A program made the position numbers and the translations under genes. DNA of 56,108 bases from NCBI RefSeq assembly GCF_900109725.1, contig NZ_FOBC01000002.1, positions 1 through 56,108 on the forward strand, written 5' to 3'. This document shows, piece after piece, positions 7,578 to 17,142 of this stretch (position 1 is the stretch's first letter; every line of letters starts with the position of its first letter). Below the pieces are notes generated by a model. That model searched no databases, was not told the origin of the DNA, and saw only the letters and a program-made list of their open reading frames with translations. The DNA is from Halomonas daqiaonensis (GTDB taxonomy: Bacteria; Pseudomonadota; Gammaproteobacteria; Pseudomonadales; Halomonadaceae).

Positions 7578-9281
7578 TCAGCCCCAGCGGAACGAGGTAA
7601 CGCACTCACTCGATGTGAGCGCCACAACCAGACAGGAGTTGGGGATGGACTCGCCGAAGCGAGGGTGCCAGGTGGTCGCCTCGATGTGAGCATCGCCGCC
7701 TTCAATGGCTAACGCCACCTCTCGCCCATCGGGCAGGGTCAAGACCCCATGCTGGGGATCGTCCAGCGCGACCGATACCTCGATATGGCAATGGAAACGC
7801 GCCTCAGCGTGTTGGCAGCAACCCTCGAGGTGGTCATGGATACGGAGCTCACCTTCCCGAAAGTGCCACGCACGGTGGTGCATCACCCTGTCTGGCAGAC
7901 GGCGGTAGCCGTCATGGCTTCCCGCGACTGTCAGCTCCTGGGCCTGGGTCGCGATTTCCACCGGTCCCGATCTGGCACGCCGTGCAACGCGAAAGCCTGC
8001 CCATACCTCGGAGGAGTTCTCGCCCTCTACCGTGACGGTGTTATGGGCGGCGGTACCACGCTGGCGATGGCGTTCGGCATCCTCGCCATACTGTGATGTA
8101 CCGGAATTGACCAGCACACGCTGGCCAAATAGGCTGAGTTCGAAGCTCAGGGTATCGGCATGGGCATGGCCAGGCTGATAGTCCGGCCCTACCGGCGCAA
8201 GGTCTAGCAGCGCCTTCCCCCCCTCCTCCAACTCTACCGCCACATAGCCGCTTGGCTGCGCATGCCGGACGACAAACGGCAGGCGGCTCTGTTCAATAGC
8301 AACCGCTAAGGTCCCTTGCCCCGATGCCGTCAGCCTCAGCTGGTCGGCATAGCACTGCAGATCGGTCAGATTCGGGGCGATGCCGAAGGCGGCGTCATTG
8401 AAGAAGCCGATCTCACCATCCGGATGAGTCATCATCTCGAGCCACGCCAAGCCCTTGGCCAGAGCCTCGCGCCAGGTCGGCGCCCGCGCCTGAAGAGCCG
8501 GCAAGCCGCTGCACTCTGCCAGGTTGATCAGATCCGCCAGGTCCCACAGCAGGGTGGCCTGATACATCGGCGAGCGTTCGAAATGCCCGCCATCGGCCAG
8601 AAACTGCTCGGGAATCTCGGCATCGAGAATGGCCAGGCCTTGCTTCAACCAGCGCTCGGCCGCGTCACCCTCCAGAAAGGCCCCCGCGAAGGTCAGCGCC
8701 TTGCCATTGGCAAACAAGTGGTTAGCGAGGATGTGGTACTCACGCTGTGCCGAGAGCGCCTGGGCCTGGCGTGCAAGGCTTGCCCGCCAGGCATCGGGCA
8801 CCGACTCCTCGCCCTGCCACGCCGGCCCACTTAGCCACTTGACCAGATTGACCAACCGCAGCGAGAGCGTATAGGGCTCCCAGCCATTACCCGCAAGCGG
8901 TGGGTTCTCGTCCACCCAGCGCGCCACCAGGTCGCAGTGCTCGGCAAGACGACCCTCCGCACCCCTTGCGCAAAGGTCATCCAGGTAGTGCAGGTTATAC
9001 AGCCATAGCTTGCTTTTAGACTGAGCATTCCAGTCGGCGGCTTCCCTCAGCGCACCGCGCTCGCCGAGAAACTCGAACTCATCGGCTCTTACCCGACAAG
9101 ACGTCATCCAGGCCGGTGCCGACCAGGCGCCGATCCATTGGCGCTGTTCCACCGGCTTCAGCGGGGCTATGGCCTGCCGATGCACGCGGCGTCGCAGCAA
9201 GCGGTAATAGAGCCGCCAGCCGATCTGCCGAGGCTTGAGGTAGCGGATGGTGTGTAACAGGCGCGAGTAACGCGACAACAT
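7578..9281 (-). CDS. Heparinase II/III-like protein of the polysaccharide locus
   Basis: The protein has 567 residues. The N-terminal part begins with a basic helix (HTIRYLKPRQIGWRLYY) followed by an alpha/alpha-toroid region with YNLHYLDDL and HILANHLFANGKAL. The C-terminal part (about 330-560) is the beta-sandwich domain, with PGHAHADTLSFELSLFG and TAAHNTVTVEGENSSEVW, characteristic of the heparinase II/III superfamily. Members act as polysaccharide lyases, and versions inside EPS loci are thought to trim or modify the polymer. No signal peptide is evident, which is odd for a lyase acting on exported polymer. The ATG at 9281 is preferred to the upstream TTG at 9305, because GGAA lies six bases before it. 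Confidence 0.8.
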   Translation of the reverse strand: MLSRYSRLLHTIRYLKPRQIGWRLYYRLLRRRVHRQAIAPLKPVEQRQWIGAWSAPAWMTSCRVRADEFEFLGERGALREAADWNAQSKSKLWLYNLHYLDDLCARGAEGRLAEHCDLVARWVDENPPLAGNGWEPYTLSLRLVNLVKWLSGPAWQGEESVPDAWRASLARQAQALSAQREYHILANHLFANGKALTFAGAFLEGDAAERWLKQGLAILDAEIPEQFLADGGHFERSPMYQATLLWDLADLINLAECSGLPALQARAPTWREALAKGLAWLEMMTHPDGEIGFFNDAAFGIAPNLTDLQCYADQLRLTASGQGTLAVAIEQSRLPFVVRHAQPSGYVAVELEEGGKALLDLAPVGPDYQPGHAHADTLSFELSLFGQRVLVNSGTSQYGEDAERHRQRGTAAHNTVTVEGENSSEVWAGFRVARRARSGPVEIATQAQELTVAGSHDGYRRLPDRVMHHRAWHFREGELRIHDHLEGCCQHAEARFHCHIEVSVALDDPQHGVLTLPDGREVALAIEGGDAHIEATTWHPRFGESIPNSCLVVALTSSECVTSFRWG

Positions 9282-9386
9282 TAAAAGTTCCGTTTTCAAG
9301 GCCAAAAAAATAACGCCGAAGACTCAGCCTCGGCGGTTAACTATCACACCATCGTCGATTCTTGAATCCTCGATAGAAGAGGTTCG

Positions 9387-9854
9387 TCAACTCACCGGTT
9401 TCATCAAGGGAATGGTGGGACGTGGCAAGCGTGCTTCCGCCGACATCCGCAATGCGTGCTCACGCCAGAACGGCCAAGTGTTATGTACGGCATTGTATCG
9501 CATGAATTCACTGATTGCCGCTTCGGAAAGGCCATCTCGGTAGCGGTAGGTCGCAGCAAAGCAAGCCGTGATCTCAGCCAGCACATGTACCGAATCTTCA
9601 TCGCCTGTCACAGGCAGAAGTACAAATCTCACCCCATAATCGATACGAGCCCTCAGCAGGCTATCGGCCCCATCCTCGACGGACTCAATAAGCTCCAGTA
9701 GATCGACAGAAACGGCCAGCTTATCCTGCTGCACCATTCCTTCGGGAATATTATTCTGATGAATTTCATCATGCCGGCTCACGGTAGAGCTATAGAGATA
9801 GATATCGACAATCTCTACTTGTTCCGCTGCCTCGGCAATCAGTTGCTTATCCAT
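9387..9854 (-). CDS. SecB-like chaperone of a toxin-antitoxin-chaperone (TAC) operon
   Basis: The protein has 155 residues and shows the SecB-type layout: long beta strands (YGVRFVLLPVTG, VHVLAEITACFAATYRY), then the conserved helix region (EAAISEFMRYNAVHNTWPF) and a C-terminal LPRPTIPLM segment. In TAC systems a dedicated SecB-like chaperone binds a C-terminal extension of the antitoxin and protects it from degradation and aggregation. The start codon overlaps the end of the antitoxin gene (ATGGATAA), so the two are translationally coupled. The nearest well-studied parallel is Mycobacterium tuberculosis HigB-HigA-Rv1957; MqsRA-linked versions are also known. It is unlikely to be the housekeeping SecB, given its size, context and divergence. 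Confidence 0.8.
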   Translation of the reverse strand: MDKQLIAEAAEQVEIVDIYLYSSTVSRHDEIHQNNIPEGMVQQDKLAVSVDLLELIESVEDGADSLLRARIDYGVRFVLLPVTGDEDSVHVLAEITACFAATYRYRDGLSEAAISEFMRYNAVHNTWPFWREHALRMSAEARLPRPTIPLMKPVS

Positions 9855-10419
9855 ACTGCAACTCTTCTACGACCAAGGTCTTGACGCGATAGTGTGAAAA
9901 ATCGCTGCTGTCCACGGCATCACCGGCATCTGGAGGGTGGGTCTCCCAGGACTCGGTATCGCCTGATCCGCCGGATACCTGGTGGCCGATAACACGCATC
10001 CGAAAAGCACAAGAGCGGTGACTCAAGGCTTTCAAATCTTCGACCAGTTCCGGGTGGCGGTAGCACAAACGAAGCAATCTATCCATCGAAGCGCTTTGGG
10101 TCACTTCACCCCTTTCGTATTTGGAGAAGGCATTTCTCCCCCCGCCAAATAGTAGAGCCGCCACTTCCTGATTGAGCTTGAGCTCACTGCGCAAGCGAAC
10201 AATGTCACTACCGGTCAGCAGGCCATCTTGAGCACGCTTCGCATCGCGGACAGCAGCATCATTACGTCGAATCTGCTCCGTTGCGACAAACTCCCTTTCG
10301 CATTCGGCACATACCGAATACTCCATCGGCACTTGTAGCACGGTTTCTTTATACTTCACCGGCTCTACTTCGGTATATTGCTGAATCTCGTGGGAACCGC
10401 ACAGTTTGCAATGTCCCAT
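9847..10419 (-). CDS. mqsA: MqsA-family antitoxin with C-terminal chaperone-addiction extension
   Basis: The protein has 190 residues against 131 in E. coli MqsA. The N-terminal zinc ribbon has Cys4, Cys7, Cys37 and Cys40 (CKLC, CAEC). The HTH domain (about 70-130) has VRLRSELKLNQEVAALLF and GRNAFSKYERGEV, the MqsA-type repressor motif. The extra 58 residues at the C-terminus match in position the chaperone-addiction domain of TAC antitoxins. MqsA neutralises MqsR and represses its own operon. The start is the ATG at 10419 with a GAGGTG RBS; the in-frame TTG at 10437 is rejected. It follows the toxin by 14 bases and overlaps the chaperone gene by eight. Confidence 0.88.
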   Translation of the reverse strand: MGHCKLCGSHEIQQYTEVEPVKYKETVLQVPMEYSVCAECEREFVATEQIRRNDAAVRDAKRAQDGLLTGSDIVRLRSELKLNQEVAALLFGGGRNAFSKYERGEVTQSASMDRLLRLCYRHPELVEDLKALSHRSCAFRMRVIGHQVSGGSGDTESWETHPPDAGDAVDSSDFSHYRVKTLVVEELQYG

Positions 10420-10433
10420 GATGCCACCTCTTC

Positions 10434-10754
10434 TCAAAACTGCGCCAGATGGAAAGAACCCAGATCCACGACCAGGCAGTTATTGATCAAGCAAAATTTC
10501 ACGTATAGCTGATCCGTCTCTCCATCTTGGCTATCCGGCCGTGGATGGCTACAAATGTACTCATCATCATCGGGTGCGGCTTGCCGAAAATGGCTCTTGC
10601 TGAATTCCGCCTCGCTCAGCTTCGACAGACAGTCAGCAACATCCTCAAGTTCGTACCTCAGGTTCGCCACATCGCGCATGACCTTGCGTCCCCGATATTC
10701 AATTCGTAGCTGCCTTGCCGCCGCATGGACATCGTTCAGGTCATAGATCGGCAC
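10434..10754 (-). CDS. mqsR: MqsR-family toxin (RNA endonuclease)
   Basis: The protein has 106 residues, similar to the 98 of E. coli MqsR. The alignable core runs from LSKLSEAEFSKSHF through DQLYVKFCLINNCLVVDLGSF, the RelE/YoeB-like fold of MqsR. Lys53 and Tyr84 fall where E. coli MqsR has catalytic Lys56 and Tyr81; an equivalent of Gln68 is not obvious. MqsR cleaves mRNA, in E. coli preferentially at GCU. The start is a GTG with AGGAGAGG upstream. Toxin-first order, as in mqsRA, is kept. A palindromic operator lies 13 bases upstream. The gene lies downstream of wecC on the same strand, but the operator suggests independent control. Confidence 0.85.
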   Translation of the reverse strand: MPIYDLNDVHAAARQLRIEYRGRKVMRDVANLRYELEDVADCLSKLSEAEFSKSHFRQAAPDDDEYICSHPRPDSQDGETDQLYVKFCLINNCLVVDLGSFHLAQF

Positions 10755-10766
10755 CGCCCACCTCTC

Positions 10767-10783
10767 CTAACCATCATGGTTAG
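10767..10783 (-). promoter_or_regulatory. MqsA-type palindromic operator upstream of mqsR
   Basis: A perfect palindrome CTAACCAT-C-ATGGTTAG lies between the end of wecC and the GTG of mqsR. E. coli MqsA binds AACCT-N-AGGTT palindromes at its own promoter, and the outer TAACC/GGTTA arms here agree. On the minus strand, TTGCAC (10804-10799) lies 16 bases upstream of TAACCA (10782-10777), so the operator would cover the -10 region. This fits autorepression by the antitoxin. Confidence 0.7.
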
Positions 10784-10835
10784 CTATTTGAGTGTAACGT
10801 GCAATCCGGCTATGCGCCAGCCGCAGGACGCCCCT

Positions 10836-12155
10836 TCAGGCGGGCTCCATGACCCCCGAATCGGTGCGACGACGAATCTGCCCCGTCCACACCCCGCGGG
10901 TGTCCACCAGGTAGTGGCCGTCCAGCCGTTCGCGGCCGATTTTCTTGAACGCCTTGTGATCGACCAGCAGCACGATGATATCGGCCTCGCTCAGGGCCGT
11001 ATCGATGCTAGTGAGCTTGGCGCCCTCAAGGCTTGCCGGCAGCGCCTCGATGTTGGGCTCCACCACCATCAGCTTGCCGGGCAGCTGGGCCTTCAGCGAT
11101 TGGGTAATCGCCAACGCCGGGCTTTCGCGTAGGTCGTCGATATCCGGCTTGAACGCCAACCCAAGGCACGCCACGGTGACGTCGCGGGCGGTGCGATCAG
11201 GATGCTGGCCGAGGAGCTGCCCCACCGCCTGGTTGACCTTGTCGATCACCCACTCGGGCTTGCCGTCGTTGACCTCGCGGGCGGTGCGAATCAGCCGCGC
11301 CTGCTCCGGGGTCTCGCTAACGATGAACCAGGGGTCCACAGCGATGCAGTGGCCGCCCACCCCGGGCCCTGGCTGCAGGATATTCACCCGCGGGTGCCGG
11401 TTGGCCAGGCGAATCAGCTCCCAGACATTGATATCGAGCTTGTCGCAGATGATCGAAAGCTCGTTGGCGAAGGCAATGTTCACGTCGCGGAAGCTATTCT
11501 CGGTCAGCTTGGCCATCTCGGCGGTGCGCGCGGTGGTAGTGATACACTCGCCCTGCACGAACAGCTGATAGAGCGCGCAGGCGGCCTCGGAACAGCGCGG
11601 CGTCATCCCGCCGATCACCCGGTCGTTGTCCACCAGCTCGCGCACCACATGACCGGGCAACACGCGCTCGGGGCAGTGGGCCAAGCGGATGTCCGAGGCC
11701 TCGCCCTGCTGGCTGGGAAAGGTCAGGTCCGGCCGCGCCTCGGCGAGCCAGGCTTCCATGCTTTCTGTCGCGCCCACCGGCGAGGTGGACTCCAGAATCA
11801 CCAGGTCGCCCTTCTTGAGCACCGGGGCAATTGACTGACTGGCCGCGCGGATATAGGTCAGATCGGGCACATGCTCCCTACCCTCCTCACGCTTGAAGGG
11901 CGTGGGCACCGCGATCAGGAAGGCATCAGCCGGTTCCGGCGTGGTGGTCGCGCGCAGATAGCCTTCGTGCACGGCCCCATGCACCACCATATCCAGTTCG
12001 GGCTCGACGATATGGATTTCGCCGCGGTTGATGGTGTCCACCGTCCGTTGGCTGATATCCACGCCGATTACCGGCTTGCGACGCGAGGCGATAACGGCGG
12101 CGGTGGGCAGGCCAATATAGCCCAGCCCGATCACGGAGATCGTATTGAAAGTCAT
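10836..12155 (-). CDS. wecC: UDP-N-acetyl-D-mannosamine dehydrogenase
   Basis: The protein has 439 residues. It has the N-terminal Rossmann motif GLGYIGLP (residues 10-17), SPVG near 126, and the catalytic cysteine Cys270 in GVGGHCIAVDPW. The enzyme oxidises UDP-ManNAc twice with NAD to UDP-ManNAcA, a sugar donor of surface polysaccharides. The start is set at the ATG at 12155 so that the protein begins MTFNTISVIG; the open frame runs further upstream into wecB. It lies 28 bases downstream of wecB, and the two enzymes act in sequence. The family also includes UDP-GlcNAc dehydrogenases, but the WecB neighbour supports the ManNAc form. Confidence 0.93.
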   Translation of the reverse strand: MTFNTISVIGLGYIGLPTAAVIASRRKPVIGVDISQRTVDTINRGEIHIVEPELDMVVHGAVHEGYLRATTTPEPADAFLIAVPTPFKREEGREHVPDLTYIRAASQSIAPVLKKGDLVILESTSPVGATESMEAWLAEARPDLTFPSQQGEASDIRLAHCPERVLPGHVVRELVDNDRVIGGMTPRCSEAACALYQLFVQGECITTTARTAEMAKLTENSFRDVNIAFANELSIICDKLDINVWELIRLANRHPRVNILQPGPGVGGHCIAVDPWFIVSETPEQARLIRTAREVNDGKPEWVIDKVNQAVGQLLGQHPDRTARDVTVACLGLAFKPDIDDLRESPALAITQSLKAQLPGKLMVVEPNIEALPASLEGAKLTSIDTALSEADIIVLLVDHKAFKKIGRERLDGHYLVDTRGVWTGQIRRRTDSGVMEPA

Positions 12156-12183
12156 GGGAGCGTCCAGTGCTTGAAGAAAGGAA

Positions 12184-13338
12184 TTACGAATACTGGGTGG
12201 CCAGGGCGTCCAGGATCCGGGCACAGGCCTTGCCGTCGCCATAGGGGTTATGGGCGCGGCTCATCGCTTCGTAGGCAGCTGGATCCTCCAGCAGGGTATT
12301 CAGTTCGCGGGTAATGGCCGCCACGTCGGTGCCCACCAGCTTGACGGTGCAGGCATCCACCGCCTCAGGCCGCTCGGTGGTGTCGCGCATCACCAGCACC
12401 GGCTTGCCCAGCGACGGCGCCTCTTCCTGGATGCCACCAGAATCGGTAAGGATGATATCTGCGCGGTTCATCAGGCCGACGAACGGCAGGTAGTCCAGCG
12501 GCTCGATCAGATGCACGTTGGTGATATCGGCCAGCAGCCGATTGACCGGCTCCTGAACGTTGGGATTGAGGTGCACCGGATAGACGATCTGCACCTCGGG
12601 GTGGCGAACCGCCGTCTCACGCAACGCCTGGCAGATACGCTCGAAGCCGCCGCCGAAGCTCTCTCGGCGATGCCCGGTCACCAGGATCAGCTTCTGCCGA
12701 GACGGGCCTCGTGCACCAAGGCCAACAGGCACCTGCTCCAGTTGGGCCAGCTCGGGCCGGGCGTCCAGCTTGGCAACCACCGCAAACAGCGCATCCACCA
12801 CGGTATTGCCGGTTATCTTGACCGTCTCGGGAGCGATGCCCTCTTCCAGCAGGTTCTGGCGGGACAGCTCGGTGGGGGCAAAGTGCAGTGCTGCCAGCGC
12901 GCCGGTGAGCTTGCGGTTGGCCTCCTCCGGCCACGGCGAGTAGAGGTTACCGGTGCGCAGCCCCGCTTCCACGTGGGCGACCGGAATCTGCTGATAGTAG
13001 GCCGCCAGGGTCGCAGCGAAGGTGGTGGCGGTATCGCCATGCACTAGCACCACATCGGGCCGCTCGGCCTGCAGCACACTACGCATGCCCTGCAAGATGG
13101 TTGATGTGACATCGGTGAGATCCTGTCCAGGGCGCATCACTGCCAGGTCATGGTCGGGCACCAGCTCGAACAGGCCCAACACCTGATCGAGCATCTCGCG
13201 ATGCTGGCCGGTCACACAGAGGCGATGCTCGAAACGCGGGTCGGCCTGCAGGGCCAGGGCCAGCGGTGCCATCTTGATCGCTTCCGGGCGCGTGCCGAAA
13301 ACGCATAGCGTCTTGATGGTTGTTTCGGCCTCATGCAT
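12184..13338 (-). CDS. wecB: UDP-N-acetylglucosamine 2-epimerase (non-hydrolysing)
   Basis: The protein has 384 residues. Typical motifs are GTRPEAIKM near the N-terminus, [29 protein letters not shown] and [20 protein letters not shown]. These are the GT-B-fold signature of WecB/MnaA. It converts UDP-GlcNAc to UDP-ManNAc in the cytoplasm, feeding wecC. The start at 13338 is chosen because AAGGAGG lies about eight bases upstream. It overlaps the end of the bi-domain oxidoreductase gene by eight bases, so the two are translationally coupled. Confidence 0.95.
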   Translation of the reverse strand: MHEAETTIKTLCVFGTRPEAIKMAPLALALQADPRFEHRLCVTGQHREMLDQVLGLFELVPDHDLAVMRPGQDLTDVTSTILQGMRSVLQAERPDVVLVHGDTATTFAATLAAYYQQIPVAHVEAGLRTGNLYSPWPEEANRKLTGALAALHFAPTELSRQNLLEEGIAPETVKITGNTVVDALFAVVAKLDARPELAQLEQVPVGLGARGPSRQKLILVTGHRRESFGGGFERICQALRETAVRHPEVQIVYPVHLNPNVQEPVNRLLADITNVHLIEPLDYLPFVGLMNRADIILTDSGGIQEEAPSLGKPVLVMRDTTERPEAVDACTVKLVGTDVAAITRELNTLLEDPAAYEAMSRAHNPYGDGKACARILDALATQYS

Positions 13339-15505
13339 CGGTATTCGCCTCCTTGGCCTGAACGCTGTCCATGTGTCGCAGTGACTCGGCGACCTCAATG
13401 CTTACCCGCGCTACCTCGAAGATCTCCTCGGCGGCGATGGGCGTGGGCTTGCCCTCCGCGATGGCAGAAAGAAATGCCGCCGTGCAGGCCTTCTGGCCCT
13501 TGTCCTGCTTCCACAGGTTGAGCTTGCGAAAGCCCGGCCACCCGAAGCCCTTGAGCTTGCGGAAATTGTCGAGCTGCAGCACGCGCCCGGCGGCGAACAC
13601 CTCGACTCGCTCCTTGGGGAAGCTCGCTGCGCCATTGGCCAGGTAGTGGATGGTGCCGAAGGAGCCATCGGCGAAGCCCAGGATGATGGCCGCCTTGTCC
13701 TCGGTGATCGCCATGCCGGGATTGTCGCCCATGCGCCGTGCCTGCACCGAGACAATGGGGCTTCCGGCCAGGAAGCGCATCAGGTCGATGAAGTGGCAGG
13801 CCTCACCGATGATGCGACCACCGCCCACTGCCGGGTCCTGGGTCCAGTGCTCGGGGGGAATGGCCCCGGCATTCATGGTCATGATGAAGCTCTTGGGCTC
13901 TTTCACCGCGCCCAGCAGTGCTTTCATCTTCTGCACCTGGGGCGAGAAGCGGCGATTGAAGCCGACCATCAGGTGGGGGCTTCGCCCGCTGGCATAGGCG
14001 GTATGGTAGGCCGCCTCCACCTCGGCCAGCCCCTCGGCGGTGATCGCCAGGGGCTTCTCGACGAATACATGCTTGCCCGCCGCCAGCGCCTGGCCGACGA
14101 AGTTCGCATGGGTATCGTGGCGCGTCACGATGGCCAGGGTGTTGACGGTGTCGCTTGCCAGCAAGGCCGCCATATCCGTGGACGCCTCGGCGAAGCCGGC
14201 CTTCTCGCCATGAATGACCCCGTTGATGCCACCGGCGGTGACCAGGGTATGCAGCTGGGCTCCGGCCGCCTTGAAGGCGGGGATCAGCACCCGCGAGGCA
14301 TAGTTGCCGGCGCCGATCATGCCCAGCACCGGCTGGGCGGCATCGAAGTGGGCCTCGCGGTTGAGCGTGACAGACGAGACCGCACGCTGCGCCAGCGGAG
14401 CATCGTACTCAAGCAGGATACCCAGTGCCGCGCGCTCCTCACTCAGTACCCGGTAGGCGTCCGGCGCCTTGTCGAAGGCGAAGCGATGAGTGATCAGCGG
14501 TTCGACATTCAGCTGGCCGATGGCCAGCATATCCAGCACCGCCTCGAAGTTGCGCTGCTCGGTCCAGCGCACGAATCCCAGCGGGTAGTCATGGCCTTCT
14601 TCCTCGTAGGACGGGTCGTAGCGGCCCGGGCCGTAGGAGCAGGAGACCTGGAAGCTGAGTTCCTTCTCGTAGAAATCGGCACGATTGAGTTCCAGCCCGG
14701 TGACGCCGACCAGGATGATCCGCCCACGCTGGCGGCTCATGCGTGCCGCTTGGGTGACCGGATCGTTGGACTGGGTGGAGGCGGTGATAATAACCCCGTC
14801 GACGCCATGGCCACGGCTGAAGGCCATGCCCGCCGCCACCGGGTCCTCGCCCTGCGCGGGGTTGCAGGTCTCGGCGCCGAACTGCTCGGCCAGGGCCAAC
14901 TTGGCGGCATCGAAATCGATAGCCAGCACGCGGCAACCGTGAGCCCGCAGCAGTTGCACGGTGAGAAGGCCGATCAACCCCACCCCGGTGACCACAAAGG
15001 CCTCGCCCAGGGTCGGCTGCGCCAGGCGGATGCCCTGCAGGCCGATGCTGCCCATCACGGTAAAGGCCGCCTGCTCGTCGCTGACATTGTCGGGAATGCG
15101 CGCGCAGAGGTTCTGCGGCACCTTGATGATCTCGGCATGGGGCCCGTTTGACGCCACACGATCACCGGGCTTGAAGCCACCTACACCCTTGCCTACCTCG
15201 CTCACCACCCCGACATTGCAATAGCCCAGCGGCAGCGGCTGAGCCAGCTTGGAGCGGACCGCATCTACCGTGCTCATCAATCCAGCGGTCTGGACCTTCT
15301 CCAGCACCATTTTGACTTTCTCGGGCTGCTGGCGAGCCTTCTGCAGGTAAGAAGCACGGCCGAAATCCACCAGCATCCTTTCGGTACCAGCAGATACTAA
15401 GGTAGTGGACGTTGAAATCAGCAGGCTACCGGCACTGGTACGGGGTGATGGAGCTTCAATAAGGATGGTGGTGCCGTTGGCTAGATCTTGAAGAACTTGC
15501 TTCAC
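13331..15505 (-). CDS. Bi-domain oxidoreductase (MDR dehydrogenase fused to Gfo/Idh/MocA)
   Basis: The protein has 724 residues and two enzyme domains. Residues 1 to about 360 form a medium-chain zinc-alcohol-dehydrogenase-like part, with [27 protein letters not shown] and the nucleotide loop [15 protein letters not shown]. Residues from about 385 form a Gfo/Idh/MocA oxidoreductase with [13 protein letters not shown] and the catalytic-type motif [10 protein letters not shown]. Such fusions recur in exopolysaccharide loci beside heparinase-like genes; their substrate is unknown. The start is the GTG at 15505 with AAGGAG six bases before it, not the TTG at 15511. Oxidation-reduction of a nucleotide or lipid-linked sugar is inferred. 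Confidence 0.85.
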   Translation of the reverse strand: MKQVLQDLANGTTILIEAPSPRTSAGSLLISTSTTLVSAGTERMLVDFGRASYLQKARQQPEKVKMVLEKVQTAGLMSTVDAVRSKLAQPLPLGYCNVGVVSEVGKGVGGFKPGDRVASNGPHAEIIKVPQNLCARIPDNVSDEQAAFTVMGSIGLQGIRLAQPTLGEAFVVTGVGLIGLLTVQLLRAHGCRVLAIDFDAAKLALAEQFGAETCNPAQGEDPVAAGMAFSRGHGVDGVIITASTQSNDPVTQAARMSRQRGRIILVGVTGLELNRADFYEKELSFQVSCSYGPGRYDPSYEEEGHDYPLGFVRWTEQRNFEAVLDMLAIGQLNVEPLITHRFAFDKAPDAYRVLSEERAALGILLEYDAPLAQRAVSSVTLNREAHFDAAQPVLGMIGAGNYASRVLIPAFKAAGAQLHTLVTAGGINGVIHGEKAGFAEASTDMAALLASDTVNTLAIVTRHDTHANFVGQALAAGKHVFVEKPLAITAEGLAEVEAAYHTAYASGRSPHLMVGFNRRFSPQVQKMKALLGAVKEPKSFIMTMNAGAIPPEHWTQDPAVGGGRIIGEACHFIDLMRFLAGSPIVSVQARRMGDNPGMAITEDKAAIILGFADGSFGTIHYLANGAASFPKERVEVFAAGRVLQLDNFRKLKGFGWPGFRKLNLWKQDKGQKACTAAFLSAIAEGKPTPIAAEEIFEVARVSIEVAESLRHMDSVQAKEANTDA

Positions 15506-15507
15506 AG

Positions 15508-16020
15508 TCAACTCCTTAATCTTATAATTCTTGCAGGATTCCCGCCGACAACGGAGAAGCTTGAAACGTCTTTCGTAACTATTGAAGAAGCTGCGACAAC
15601 CGCGCCTCGACCAATTTTAACTCCAGGTAAGATAACACAATTAGCACCAATCCAAACATCATCTTCTATTTCTACAGGGGCGTAGCTATGCCCAGCACCA
15701 AAAATCCTGCCCTTATTATCTGGAATCATATGGTTGGAAGATAAAATTTGAGTTCTATAACCGACAAGAACGCGATCACCTATTTTTACTCCACCTTTTG
15801 TTGAAATAATAACATCAAGAGCGAGATCAACATGATCACCAACAGAGAGGTTATATCCAGGATTAACCCATACACCAGGATAAAAAATTACATTTCGGCC
15901 AATTTTAGCGCCAACCAACATTAGAAGGTTTTTTTTAAAGAAATTGAACAACCGATATCGAGGTAAAGAAAAGATCACTCTTGCAACAGCTTCGTAGGTA
16001 ATTAATAAAAAAAACCTCAC
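15508..16020 (-). CDS. Hexapeptide-repeat O-acyltransferase (WcaF/LbetaH type)
   Basis: The protein has 170 residues. It is a left-handed beta-helix acyltransferase: imperfect hexapeptide repeats (VGAKIGRNVIF, VKIGDRVLVG, VEIEDDVWIGANCVILPGVKIG) are followed by the usual end GGNPARIIR. A short hydrophobic N-terminus (FFLLITYEAVARVIF) may sit at the membrane. It probably O-acetylates a sugar of the repeat unit from acetyl-CoA. It overlaps the upstream transferase gene by four bases and ends two bases before the next GTG start. The region becomes noticeably AT-rich here compared with wecB and wecC. Confidence 0.85.
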   Translation of the reverse strand: MRFFLLITYEAVARVIFSLPRYRLFNFFKKNLLMLVGAKIGRNVIFYPGVWVNPGYNLSVGDHVDLALDVIISTKGGVKIGDRVLVGYRTQILSSNHMIPDNKGRIFGAGHSYAPVEIEDDVWIGANCVILPGVKIGRGAVVAASSIVTKDVSSFSVVGGNPARIIRLRS

Positions 16021-17120
16021 CGCAAGACCCCCTCAAGCATTGATACTTTCTGATTAAGACTAGGAAGTCTTTTTATTCGCTCAACCCCCTCTTCCTTCAT
16101 TTTTGAAATATCTATCTCCGAATTTAAAAAAAGCTCTATCGCATCTAGTAAAGAACTGGGAGCATGCGGCTCTACATAAACTGCTGAACCTCCACATATA
16201 TGCCTAGAAAAATCTCTATCACTAGCTATTATAGGTTTTCGTGCAAGCCAAGCCTCCATATAATTATTACTAAAACTCTCAAGGTCAGAAATGTTTATAA
16301 CCACATCTACTGAATCATATGCTCTCTGGATTTCATCAGAGGGTATAGGGCCAAGAAATTCGAAATAGTCATCTATAATTTTTAAAAATTTATCGGTTAC
16401 CAATCTATTATACTTAACTAAAAACTGTTTTTTTGTTGAAGAAATAACGACGTTGAATTTTATTGATTTTTTTCTTGCCAAAATTGAAACCTCAATCAAA
16501 CGCCAAATATTTTTATGATAATCAAGCCCACTAAGAACTAAAAGCTTCAACCCCCCCCCTTGCATGAAGGGTCGAGAAGACTCAGTCACGTATTTAGTTG
16601 GAGTTGGAGGAATAACAAATGTTTTCTCTACATTGTAAGGCAGAATATTAACACACCGATTACGCATCACCTCAGTTTCAAAAACCAAATAGTCAGATCT
16701 TTTCAACCTTTTCTTTCTAAAAAAGTTTACTATTTTTTTCCTGAAATATACTTTTTTATCCAAATACTGCCAATATTGAGACTCATCATTACAAATAATA
16801 GGGTATGCTACTCCAACTACTTGTTTAATGCCTTGCATGCAAGGAAGCCCAGGGCCAAAAAAAGTATATACTTTATCAATGCCTTTTGCATAAAAAATTT
16901 TTCGTAATCGGCAATTTTCAAAGAGTACTCTTTTAACTGGAGAAGAGGGAGCCAATATAACAGGAAATTCTGATGGAACCCTACTCTTAAAAGGAAACTT
17001 TTCAGAAATCAACAAAAAACAACCATCGAAGTTGTTATTTTCTTTTAAATGATCCAAAAAATTTAAGGCTAACTGGGCTCCACCGCCGCTTTTAATCGGA
17101 CTAAAGTCAATGCACAGCAT
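16017..17120 (-). CDS. GT4-like glycosyltransferase, AT-rich gene
   Basis: The protein has 367 residues in a GT-B layout. Its N-terminus has DFSPIKSGGGAQLALNFL, resembling family 4 transferases that start with a Gly-rich acceptor loop. The C-terminal GT1 domain has LLVLSGLDYHKNIWRLI and the donor motif DLESFSNNYMEAWLARKPII. It likely adds one residue of the repeat unit at the cytoplasmic face. The codon use and AT richness (many AAA, TTT, ATA codons) differ sharply from wecBC, suggesting horizontal origin with the neighbouring variable genes. Donor and linkage cannot be predicted. Confidence 0.8.
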   Translation of the reverse strand: MLCIDFSPIKSGGGAQLALNFLDHLKENNNFDGCFLLISEKFPFKSRVPSEFPVILAPSSPVKRVLFENCRLRKIFYAKGIDKVYTFFGPGLPCMQGIKQVVGVAYPIICNDESQYWQYLDKKVYFRKKIVNFFRKKRLKRSDYLVFETEVMRNRCVNILPYNVEKTFVIPPTPTKYVTESSRPFMQGGGLKLLVLSGLDYHKNIWRLIEVSILARKKSIKFNVVISSTKKQFLVKYNRLVTDKFLKIIDDYFEFLGPIPSDEIQRAYDSVDVVINISDLESFSNNYMEAWLARKPIIASDRDFSRHICGGSAVYVEPHAPSSLLDAIELFLNSEIDISKMKEEGVERIKRLPSLNQKVSMLEGVLR

Positions 17121-17142
17121 TTTTCCACTCTTTTTAAATTAA

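Noticed and set aside
9387..9854. SecB-like gene as the housekeeping SecB export chaperone
   Set aside because: It is divergent, overlaps an MqsA gene and lies in a TA operon; housekeeping secB is normally next to grxC or gpsA.
13646..15151. Long plus-strand open frame of about 500 codons opposite the bi-domain oxidoreductase
   Set aside because: It is the antisense shadow of a high-GC gene; the minus-strand frame has full enzyme motifs and neighbour overlaps.
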